Assembly (NCBI GenBank): GCA_017479385.1
Contig: JAFVCE010000002.1
Coordinates: forward strand, 23,379 to 87,378
Length of the DNA: 64,000 nt
Direction of reading: 5' to 3'
Source: Bacteroidales bacterium
GTDB lineage: Bacteria; Bacteroidota; Bacteroidia; Bacteroidales; P3
How positions within the stretch are numbered: the first letter of the stretch is position 1; every line of letters begins with the position of its first letter. Shown piece by piece: positions 24,076 through 31,003 of the stretch. The position numbers and the translations under genes were made by a program. The notes under the pieces were generated by a model that was given only the letters and a program-made list of their open reading frames with translations, was not told the origin of the DNA and made no database searches.

Positions 24076-26613
24076 ATGAAACGCATAACCATACTGATAT
24101 TCACACTATTAGCCCTCGGGTTGCAAGCCCAACAGGGCACCATTCGTGGCCGCGTGGTCGACTCACACAGCGGCGAAAACATCGAATACGCCACCGTAGC
24201 CCTGCTCAACCCAGCCGACAGCACGCTGCGCAGCGGCACCGTAACCGAACAAAACGGCACCTTCAGCCTCAAAGCGCCCTACGGGCGCTACCTGCTGCGC
24301 ATAACCTTCATCGGCTACCAACCCCACTACCACACCTCGCCAGTGGAACTCTCGGCCGAACGCCAAACCCTCAACATCGGCAAAATAAAAATCGCCCCCT
24401 CGGCCACCATGATGGAAGCCGTGGAGGTGGTAGCCGAACGCTCGATGGTAGAATACCAACTCGATAAACGCGTGGTCAACGTCGACAAAAACATCGTGGC
24501 TGGCGGCGGCACCGCCAGCGACGTGCTGGAACAAGTGCCCAGCGTGGCGGTCGACAACGACGGCAACGTCACCCTTCGCGGCTCGACCAACGTCAAGGTG
24601 CTCGTCAACGGTCGCCCAAGCGAGCTGTTAGCCAGCGATTTGGCCACACTCCTCGAGCAAATTCCGGCCTCGACCGTCGAAAACATTGAAGTCATCACCA
24701 ACCCCTCGGCCAAATACGACCCCGAAGGCATGAGCGGCATCATCAACATCAAACTCAAAGACCGCACCACCGGCGCCCTGGGGCTGAACGGCGTGGTCAA
24801 CGCCAACGTTGGCGCCCCGCTCCCCTTCCTCATCCCCGACGACCTGCCCAGCTTCATACCCACCGCCATGGGCAACATAAGCCTCAACTACACCACCGAA
24901 AAATATAACCTCACCCTCAACGCCGACGGCGGGCTGCGCCAATGGTCGTCGCGCAGCGTGAACGACATTGCCCGCAAGGCAGGCGGAGCCGAAACCTCGC
25001 ACGACTCGCTCCTCACCAGCAGCCGCAACCCCAACCGCATGGGCAGCATAAAGGTGGGGTTCGAATATTTTATAGACACCACCAGCTCCATCCTAATGAG
25101 CTACCAACTGCGAGGCGGCACCCGCTCGCGCCGCGCCACAGTACACAGCCACGACCTGTACAGCGCTGGCCTCTACGACTATACCCAGCGCGACAGCAAC
25201 GACAACAGCCACACCAACCAGGTGCTCAACCTGCACTACGACAAGCGTTTTGCCCGACCCGAGCAAGCCCTTTCGGTCGACGTTGCCTACAGCTGGCGCC
25301 ACGGCGGTGGCGACGGATGGCAGCAGCAACTCTACCCCAACACCACGGCCAACCTCGAACGCTACTACCTGCGCGAAACCGAGCGCGACGACCACGGCCA
25401 AGACCTCAACCTGCAACTTAACTACACCCACCCCTTCAGCGCATCGCTCAAAATGGAAGCCGGCTACGAAGGGCGCCTGCGCTGGAGCGACCAACGCTAC
25501 AACTACTGGTACACACGCTATAACAGCGCCGACAGCCTGGTGCGCACCCCCGAAGAGTCGTCGAACATGAACTACATCTACAACCAGCAAACCCACGCCA
25601 TCTACGCCACCCTGGCATGGAAAGCCACCGACCGCTTGGCGCTCCAAGCCGGACTGCGTGGCGAATACTGGGCAGTTTATGGCATCGACAACCTTCACCC
25701 CGACCAAGCCCCCGTGGCGAAAAACCGCCCCGACCCCTACCCCACCCTCCACATGAGCTACCAGATAAACAAGGCGCAGAGCCTGCAACTGAGCTATAGC
25801 CGCCGCGTGCACCGCCCACATATGTGGGACCTCAACCCCTACCTCGACGTGCGTCAAGGCATGGAAATGAGCTTCGGCAACCCAGGCCTCGACCCAGAGT
25901 TCACCAACGCCTTTGAACTGAGCTATAACCTCGGGTTCGAAAAGACCAACATCTTCGCTTCGGCCTACTTCCGCCAAACCAACAACATGATGACCCACTA
26001 CGGCTTTGTGTGGGACGCTGCCTCGGCCGCCCACTACGCGCCGTGGATAATATACAACCCCGAATATGACGGCTACTGGGCCTCGACCGGGCAGAACCTC
26101 AACCGCGGCCTCAACTACGGCCTCGAACTCATCGTCGACCAACAAATCACCCCGTGGTGGAAAATCAACGTCAGCCTCAACGCCTTCGAAAGCCTCATCG
26201 AAGGCACCTCGCTGCTCGACAACCAGGGCGACTCCCTCTTCCGCGTCGACGCCAAGCTCAACTCGTATATGAACCTTCCCCACGACTGGACCATACAGCT
26301 GAGCGCACAATATCGCTCTCCTTTCCACGACCTGCAAACCGAGATGCACGCCAGCTATTGGGTCGACCTCGCGGTGAAGAAAGACATACTCAACCACCGT
26401 GGTACCATCAACCTGCGTGTGAGCGACGTGTTCTGCACTGGCGGCTGGGGCCACACCACCCACACCGAGCAACTTGACCGCGTGTTCCAAGCCCGCCGCA
26501 TATCGCCCACCGTCACCGTAGGCTTCTCGTGGAAGATAAACAACGGCCTCCGCCCGCAGCGCCGCCAAGGCATGGATATGGACGACGAGTCGGAGGGCAT
26601 GGAAGAAGGTTGA
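24076..26613 (+). CDS. TonB-dependent outer-membrane receptor
   Basis: An 845-aa outer-membrane receptor. A short signal peptide (to LGLQAQ) is followed by a carboxypeptidase-regulatory-like domain (GTIRGRVVDSHSGENIEYAT, then YLLRITFIGYQPH). The plug shows DVLEQVPSVAVDNDGNVTLRG, KVLVNGRPSE and INIKLKDRTTG, and a long barrel ends in VTVGFSWKINN with a short acidic tail. The plug pattern (VEVVAERSMVEYQLDKRVVNVDK) belongs to the outer-membrane beta-barrel family often under sigma/anti-sigma control. No SusD partner follows, so a polysaccharide role is less likely than a metal, peptide or vitamin ligand. Confidence 0.88.
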   Translation: MKRITILIFTLLALGLQAQQGTIRGRVVDSHSGENIEYATVALLNPADSTLRSGTVTEQNGTFSLKAPYGRYLLRITFIGYQPHYHTSPVELSAERQTLNIGKIKIAPSATMMEAVEVVAERSMVEYQLDKRVVNVDKNIVAGGGTASDVLEQVPSVAVDNDGNVTLRGSTNVKVLVNGRPSELLASDLATLLEQIPASTVENIEVITNPSAKYDPEGMSGIINIKLKDRTTGALGLNGVVNANVGAPLPFLIPDDLPSFIPTAMGNISLNYTTEKYNLTLNADGGLRQWSSRSVNDIARKAGGAETSHDSLLTSSRNPNRMGSIKVGFEYFIDTTSSILMSYQLRGGTRSRRATVHSHDLYSAGLYDYTQRDSNDNSHTNQVLNLHYDKRFARPEQALSVDVAYSWRHGGGDGWQQQLYPNTTANLERYYLRETERDDHGQDLNLQLNYTHPFSASLKMEAGYEGRLRWSDQRYNYWYTRYNSADSLVRTPEESSNMNYIYNQQTHAIYATLAWKATDRLALQAGLRGEYWAVYGIDNLHPDQAPVAKNRPDPYPTLHMSYQINKAQSLQLSYSRRVHRPHMWDLNPYLDVRQGMEMSFGNPGLDPEFTNAFELSYNLGFEKTNIFASAYFRQTNNMMTHYGFVWDAASAAHYAPWIIYNPEYDGYWASTGQNLNRGLNYGLELIVDQQITPWWKINVSLNAFESLIEGTSLLDNQGDSLFRVDAKLNSYMNLPHDWTIQLSAQYRSPFHDLQTEMHASYWVDLAVKKDILNHRGTINLRVSDVFCTGGWGHTTHTEQLDRVFQARRISPTVTVGFSWKINNGLRPQRRQGMDMDDESEGMEEG

Positions 26614-26615
26614 TT

Positions 26616-26653
26616 TCCCCCCTTTCCCCCCCTAACAGGGGGGGGGGAGGGGT
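26616..26653 (+). terminator. C-tract/G-tract hairpin after the TonB receptor gene
   Basis: Two C-runs are followed by CTAACA and then an unbroken run of ten Gs and AGGGG, able to form a very stable stem 3 bases past the stop. A weak T-run follows 11 bases later. The G10 run is also prone to replication slippage. Confidence 0.6.
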
Positions 26654-26758
26654 AACAATAGTCTTTTTGCATTAAGCCAATAAAACCACCTCTGCTCTAA
26701 AAAAGGCGAGAAACCACGCTGCGGCAAAAATTCAGCAAAAAAGCAACTCGCACAGACA

Positions 26759-26810
26759 ATAAATTATAGAAAATGACGTTATATGTTTGTAAAACGTCTA
26801 TATAATTTAT
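26759..26810. promoter_or_regulatory. AT-rich interrupted palindrome upstream of the fic gene
   Basis: Outer arms ATAAATTATA (26759-26768) and TATAATTTAT (26801-26810) pair perfectly, as do inner arms GACGTT (26775-26780) and AACGTC (26793-26798). The two half-sites are the same two words spaced differently. It lies 108 bases before the Fic start in an otherwise empty 304-base spacer, so it could be a regulator binding site or a leader hairpin. Confidence 0.55.
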
Positions 26811-26917
26811 AATGTTCATTTATATATAACAGCCACGCACAGCCCCCAGAGACACACCCGCCACGCAGCCACTCATCGCCTCACCAACGAACAAACCCAT
26901 TAGCCAACCCTCTCGCC

Positions 26918-27874
26918 ATGTATACCCCACCATTCACAGTAACCGAAGAAATAATGTCGTTTGTTGCCGACATAGCCGAAATGGTCGGACACCTCTCGGC
27001 CACAACCGACCAACTGCCAACTCCTCGCCTGCGAAAAGAGAACCGCATTAAAACCATACAATCTTCGCTGGCCATAGAGAACAATTCGCTGTCGATAGAC
27101 CAAGTTACAGCCATCTTGGAAGGCAAACGGGTTCTTGGTGCCCCCAACGAAATTCAGGAGGTAAAAAACGCAATCGAAGCCTACGAACTACTGTTAGAAC
27201 TGAACCCATACAAAGAAAAAGACTTACTGAAAGCGCACCGCTTGATGATGACCGACCTCGTGAACGAAAACGGTCGCTACCGCAATGGCGGCGTTGGAGT
27301 GTTCGACGGGGAGAAGTGCGTACACATGGCGCCTCCACCCATGCGTGTGCCAATGCTGATGGCCGACCTGCTCGGGTGGGTAAAACAAACCAAAACTCAC
27401 CCTCTTATCAGCAGTTGTGTGTTCCACTACGAGTTCGAATTCATACATCCATTTGCCGACGGCAACGGGCGCATGGGGCGTATGTGGCAAACCCTCCTCC
27501 TAATGCAGTGGAAACCCATATTTGCTTGGATACCAGTCGAAACCATAGTCAAAGAGCACCAACATGAATACTATGCTGCCATAGCACGCAGCGACAGCGA
27601 AGCCTCGAGCACCGCCTTCATCACATTCATGCTCCAATGCCTTAAGCAGGCGCTGGCAGAAATGGCAGAAAGTAACCAAAAAAGTAACCAAAAAAGTAAC
27701 CAAAAAATCCTCTCTGCTATGAAGAAAAATCCAACCGTCACTATCCGCGAACTACAAGAAGAAACTGGACTTTCGGAGAGTGGTGTGAAGAAAATCATAC
27801 GCCAACTCAAAGCCGAAGGCCAAATACAGCGCATAGGCGGCACCAAAGGTGGCCGCTGGGAATGCACAGAATAA
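26918..27874 (+). CDS. Fic-domain AMPylase with C-terminal winged helix
   Basis: A 318-aa Fic protein predicted to transfer AMP to a target hydroxyl. The N-terminal inhibitory helix carries the (S/T)xxxE(G/N) motif as SLAIEN (about residues 50-55), a class II self-inhibited arrangement. The active site is HPFADGNGRMGR, a complete HxFx(D/E)GNGRxxR. After the Fic core comes a linker of three identical SNQK units, then a winged helix (MKKNPTVTIRELQEETGLSESGVKKIIRQL). No antitoxin gene is adjacent. The target is unknown. Similar proteins occur widely in gut Bacteroidales accessory DNA. Confidence 0.9.
   Translation: MYTPPFTVTEEIMSFVADIAEMVGHLSATTDQLPTPRLRKENRIKTIQSSLAIENNSLSIDQVTAILEGKRVLGAPNEIQEVKNAIEAYELLLELNPYKEKDLLKAHRLMMTDLVNENGRYRNGGVGVFDGEKCVHMAPPPMRVPMLMADLLGWVKQTKTHPLISSCVFHYEFEFIHPFADGNGRMGRMWQTLLLMQWKPIFAWIPVETIVKEHQHEYYAAIARSDSEASSTAFITFMLQCLKQALAEMAESNQKSNQKSNQKILSAMKKNPTVTIRELQEETGLSESGVKKIIRQLKAEGQIQRIGGTKGGRWECTE
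27671..27706 (+). repeat. 3 x 12-bp tandem repeat inside the fic gene
   Basis: The 12-base unit agtaaccaaaaa is repeated three times exactly and encodes SNQK three times between the Fic core and the winged helix. Because 12 is a multiple of 3, slippage would change linker length without breaking the frame. Confidence 0.85.
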
Positions 27875-27928
27875 TAAAAAATACAACCCTCGACAGCCAA
27901 TCACCGATTATCAATCATCCACAAAGCC

Positions 27929-28372
27929 ATGCCCCAGATTCCAGACCCAGTGCGCCGACGCCGTGTGGCGCTCACCCCCGAGGAGGAGGTTCGCCAAGCC
28001 GTCATCGCCACCCTCCACAGCCGCTACGGCTACCCGCTGGAGCTGATGCAGGTCGAGGGGCAAATAGCCCTCAACGGCATGGCGCGGCGGTGCGACATAG
28101 TGGTCTATGCCCCAGGGCTGAGGCCGGCCATGATTGTGGAATGCAAACGCCCGCAAGTGACGCTCACACAGAGAGTTGCCGACCAAGCCTGCCGCTACAA
28201 CCTCGCCCTCGGAGTGCCCTACCTGCTACTCACCAACGGCCGCCAAACCCTCTGCCTCGCCACCGACCCCGTAGCAGCCACCCTCACCCCACTGGCCGCG
28301 CTCCCTTCGTGGGACGAACTGGTGGCACAAATGTTAAAAAATGAGCCGCCACGGCCCACCTCGCCGTCATAA
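27929..28372 (+). CDS. orphan type I restriction HsdR N-terminal-like nuclease-fold protein
   Basis: A 147-aa protein with the HSDR_N_2 (PD-(D/E)xK) fold. The catalytic pattern is visible as RRCDIVVYAPGLRPAMIVECK, where Asp and the Glu-Cys-Lys pair match the D-ExK core; an upstream Glu lies in TPEEEVRQ. There is no helicase part and no hsdM or hsdS nearby, so it is not a restriction subunit here. Stand-alone proteins of this kind are common in Bacteroidota, often near DNA polymerase III delta. It is 8 bp ahead of sigma factor 2. The role is unknown. Confidence 0.8.
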   Translation: MPQIPDPVRRRRVALTPEEEVRQAVIATLHSRYGYPLELMQVEGQIALNGMARRCDIVVYAPGLRPAMIVECKRPQVTLTQRVADQACRYNLALGVPYLLLTNGRQTLCLATDPVAATLTPLAALPSWDELVAQMLKNEPPRPTSPS

Positions 28373-28380
28373 ACACACCT

Positions 28381-28839
28381 ATGAGCGAGCAACAACGCCT
28401 CAAACCAATAACCGACAACTACTTGGAACTCTACAGCCGAGCCATGGCCATAGTGCGCGACCACGACGACGCCTGCGACGCCCTCCAAGAAGCCATAGCC
28501 TCCACACTCACACGCCTCGGCCACGTGCGCGACCCCTACCTCTACTGCCTCCGCTCGCTCCGCAACAACTGCATCAACACCCTGCGGCGACGCAAAAGGA
28601 ACGCCCCTCTGGCCGAAATCCAGTCGCTCGCCGCCGACCTGCCCAACGAACAAGCCCGCGAGGCTTGGGCCGCCAAAGAACAACTGCCCGAAACCCAACG
28701 CGCGCTGATGATTCTGCACGACATAGACGGATACACACTGCCCGAACTCGCCGCCCTCACCGGCACCTCCATCTCCACCGTCAAACGCACCATAGCACAA
28801 GCCCACCAAACTCTCAAACAAAAACTCGAACAACCATGA
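28381..28839 (+). CDS. ECF-family RNA polymerase sigma factor (cassette 2)
   Basis: A 152-aa sigma factor. Region 2 appears as DHDDACDALQEAIASTLTRLG and YLYCLRSLRNNCINTLRRRK, and region 4 as LPETQRALMILHDIDGYTLPE with the helix-turn-helix LAALTGTSISTVKRTIAQAH. Its stop overlaps the next start by 4 bp. Gene order (sigma, membrane protein, secreted protein) mirrors cassette 1 at 10169-11689. The regulon is unknown; the consensus for this group cannot be read from one locus. Confidence 0.9.
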   Translation: MSEQQRLKPITDNYLELYSRAMAIVRDHDDACDALQEAIASTLTRLGHVRDPYLYCLRSLRNNCINTLRRRKRNAPLAEIQSLAADLPNEQAREAWAAKEQLPETQRALMILHDIDGYTLPELAALTGTSISTVKRTIAQAHQTLKQKLEQP

Positions 28840-29420
28840 ACCGCGACAACCTACTCGAACACTACCGCAGCGGCCAGCTCGACGCCGACCAAGCCGAGCA
28901 ACTGGCCCAAGCTGCCGGGCGCGACCAAGTGCTGGCCCGCGCTCGCCAAGTCGCCCACCGCCGCCAAACACGCCTCGGCCTCGGCGCCGGCCTTGCCGTA
29001 ACCGCCATCGTGGCAGCCACGCTCCTCATACACCCCGCAGCCCAGGGCCCCACCCAACTCGCCCCATCGGCCGTAGGCCCACAGACAGCCATCAACCTCG
29101 GCCCCTCGCAACCCACCCAGCAGTCGGGTCAAGGTCGGGTTGAGGTGCTGTCAACATCGGGTCAAGGTCGGGTTGAGGTGCTATCAACATCGGGTCAAGG
29201 TCGGGTTAAGGTGCTATCAACATCGGGTCAAGGTCGGGTCAAGGTGCTGTCAACATCGACTGCCGAAGCCCCCCAAGCCCAACCCAGCCTCGCCCCAACA
29301 CCAGGCCAACCCCAACCCATACCGCTCCACAATCCCGGTGTGGAGACCCGCGTAGTATGCAACACCCAATGCAATGCCGACTCTGTAATCAACGAAATAT
29401 GGAACTTCCTCGACACCTAA
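28836..29420 (+). CDS. probable anti-sigma membrane protein carrying an 11-residue repeat array (cassette 2)
   Basis: A 194-aa single-pass membrane protein. Residues 1-47 are a charged helical cytoplasmic domain, then a transmembrane helix (LGLGAGLAVTAIVAATLLIH). A periplasmic linker follows containing four copies of SGQGRV(E/K)VLST (residues 97-140), then a Pro/Gln-rich stretch and a C-terminus VVCNTQCNADSVINEIWNFL. That ending resembles the cassette 1 protein, which is only 117 aa and has no such array. The array is encoded by a member of the dispersed 11-bp repeat family, so DNA-level insertion is likely. The anti-sigma role is inferred from overlap with the sigma gene and topology. Confidence 0.75.
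   Translation: MNRDNLLEHYRSGQLDADQAEQLAQAAGRDQVLARARQVAHRRQTRLGLGAGLAVTAIVAATLLIHPAAQGPTQLAPSAVGPQTAINLGPSQPTQQSGQGRVEVLSTSGQGRVEVLSTSGQGRVKVLSTSGQGRVKVLSTSTAEAPQAQPSLAPTPGQPQPIPLHNPGVETRVVCNTQCNADSVINEIWNFLDT
29124..29255 (+). repeat. 11-bp-phased repeat, locus 7: 4 x 33-bp array inside a coding sequence (sub-type B)
   Basis: Twelve 11-base units without phase slip form four 33-base blocks, each made of tcgggtcaagg, then tcgggttgagg or a close variant, then tgct(g/a)tcaaca. As 33 is divisible by 3 the frame is preserved and gives four near-identical 11-residue peptides. The units match the intergenic loci 4, 5 and 9. Confidence 0.92.
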
Positions 29421-29881
29421 CCCTCCTCATCGCACTCACAGTCAGCCTACTGCCCATCGGCGCCAAGGCCCAAGAGGGGCTCTATAGCCTCTTTGCCAAC
29501 CAGCCCGAAGTGCGCGTGGCGCAGGTCGACAACTTCCAACTCGACTCTAACACCGCCGTTGGCGTGCTCCTGCTCGAAGCCACCTCCGACCACGGCTGGC
29601 GCCAACTGCGACGACAACTGGCCATTGGCGACCTCGCTCCCGAACAACAACGCGACCTCATGGCTGGCACCGACATCGTACTCTTTGCCCAACGCAACCG
29701 TCTCGACCCCAGCCAACCGCCACCCCTCGACGGCGAGAACCTCGACCCGTCGGGAAGCTGCTACCTCGGCATATCCTACCTCAGCCGAACCATCCTCATC
29801 TTCACCCCCTCCACGCCCGAACAAACCGAGGCCGTGGTCGCCACCCTCATGCGCAAAATGCTCCGTTCGCCCCGACCCTGA
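29399..29881 (+). CDS. secreted protein of sigma cassette 2, unknown function
   Basis: A 160-aa protein with a signal peptide (MELPRHLTLLIALTVSLLPIGAKAQ). Unlike its cassette 1 counterpart it has no lipobox Cys. The mature part shows PEVRVAQVDNFQLDSN, LLLEATSDHGWRQLRRQLAIG and SCYLGISYLSRTILIFTP. The middle piece resembles LQALSDDDWQWLKEEFGV of the 10988 product. The start at 29399 overlaps the anti-sigma gene by 22 bp; an ATG at 29357 is also open but would bury the signal peptide. Envelope localisation is likely; function is unknown. Confidence 0.7.
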   Translation: MELPRHLTLLIALTVSLLPIGAKAQEGLYSLFANQPEVRVAQVDNFQLDSNTAVGVLLLEATSDHGWRQLRRQLAIGDLAPEQQRDLMAGTDIVLFAQRNRLDPSQPPPLDGENLDPSGSCYLGISYLSRTILIFTPSTPEQTEAVVATLMRKMLRSPRP

Positions 29882-29946
29882 CCCCTCCCCAACAGGGCAA
29901 AAACAGCAAAGCAAAAAAAACTTTTCGCCAATTCAGAAAAAAAACG

Positions 29947-29954
29947 TAACTTTG
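29947..29954 (+). promoter_or_regulatory. -7 box for the holB-ricT-gldH-mrcA operon
   Basis: TAACTTTG followed by C lies 21 bases before the holB ATG; upstream TTTTCG near the -33 position is only a partial match. Confidence 0.6.
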
Positions 29955-29974
29955 CTGATTAAACACAACGCGAA

Positions 29975-31003
29975 ATGCAGTTCAAAGCAATTGAAGGACA
30001 GACACTTGTGGCCAACCGGCTTACCCTCTCGGTCGACGAAGGACGCGTGGCCCATGCCCAAATGCTCGTCGGCGCACCCCAAGCCACGGCCCTCGCCATA
30101 GCCTATGCCCAATACCTTTGCTGCACCAATCGCCGGCACTACGAAGGCGACGGCCAGCGAGCCGACTCGTGTGGCGAATGCCCCTCGTGTCGCAAATTTG
30201 CCAGCCTCTCGCACCCCGACCTCGGCTTCGTATTCCCCGCCACAAAAGAGGGCCACGACGACGTCTCGCCCTCGCAAGAGCACCAAGCCGACTTTGTCAA
30301 ATTCCTCGAAGAGAGCCACCAATGCGGCACCTACGACGACTGGCTTGCCGCCCTCAACATAGAGAAAAAACAGGCCAAAATCTACGTGGCCGACGCCAAC
30401 TTCATCGTAGACCGGCTCTCGCTCAAATCCTACGAGGGTGGCTACAAAATGATGCTCATCTGGCTGCCCGAAAAAATGATGAACGACGCAGCCAACAAGC
30501 TCCTCAAAACCCTCGAAGAGCCTATCGGACAGACACTTATAATGCTCGTCTCGGCCGACTCGAGCAACCTCCTGCCCACCGTCATCTCGCGCGTGCAGAC
30601 CATCAACATCGGCACTGGCGCCGAGGCCGAGCCCTCAGACGAGACCAAGGCCCTCTTCGTTAGCTGGATGCGCCTGCTCTTCAAACTCAATATGCGAGCC
30701 CTCTCCGACACAGTCGACACCATGGCCGCCATGAGCCGCGACCAGCTCAAGAGGTTCCTCGTCTATGTGCTCGACCAATTCCAGCGCAGCCTCATGACTC
30801 ACCTTGCCGGCGACAACCAGCCCCTCGGCACTGGCGACGCCAAATTCGACCAATCGTTCCCCACCATGGTCACCACCAACAACGCCGAGGCCATACTCAA
30901 CGCAATCAACAACACAATATATGCCATCGAGCAAAACGCACACGCCAAAATAGCGCTCATGGCCCTTTCGTTCACACTTAGCAAACACATCAAGAACCGC
31001 TGA
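29975..31003 (+). CDS. holB: DNA polymerase III subunit delta-prime
   Basis: Clamp-loader subunit (342 aa). The N-terminus has QTLVANRLTLSVDEGRVAHAQMLVGA in place of a functional Walker A, as is usual for delta-prime. The zinc module appears as CC...SCGECPSC with HPDL after it. Further on are MNDAANKLLKTLEEP and LLPTVISRVQTINI, the sensor-type motifs. It begins a tight operon: its stop overlaps the ricT start by one base, followed by gldH and the penicillin-binding protein gene with 4-bp overlaps. Confidence 0.9.
   Translation: MQFKAIEGQTLVANRLTLSVDEGRVAHAQMLVGAPQATALAIAYAQYLCCTNRRHYEGDGQRADSCGECPSCRKFASLSHPDLGFVFPATKEGHDDVSPSQEHQADFVKFLEESHQCGTYDDWLAALNIEKKQAKIYVADANFIVDRLSLKSYEGGYKMMLIWLPEKMMNDAANKLLKTLEEPIGQTLIMLVSADSSNLLPTVISRVQTINIGTGAEAEPSDETKALFVSWMRLLFKLNMRALSDTVDTMAAMSRDQLKRFLVYVLDQFQRSLMTHLAGDNQPLGTGDAKFDQSFPTMVTTNNAEAILNAINNTIYAIEQNAHAKIALMALSFTLSKHIKNR

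Noticed and set aside
24076-26613. SusC-type polysaccharide utilisation receptor
   Set aside because: No SusD, glycoside hydrolase or hybrid two-component gene is nearby, and the plug pattern fits the single-protein receptor group better.
26918-27874. Doc/Phd-type toxin-antitoxin pair
   Set aside because: The Fic protein has its own N-terminal inhibitory motif and a winged helix, and no small antitoxin gene is adjacent.
27929-28372. Type I restriction-modification system
   Set aside because: Only an HsdR-N-like fold is present; no helicase domain, methylase or specificity subunit is found in the window.
29124-29255. CRISPR array
   Set aside because: The array has contiguous 33-bp repeats with no unique spacers and no cas genes nearby.
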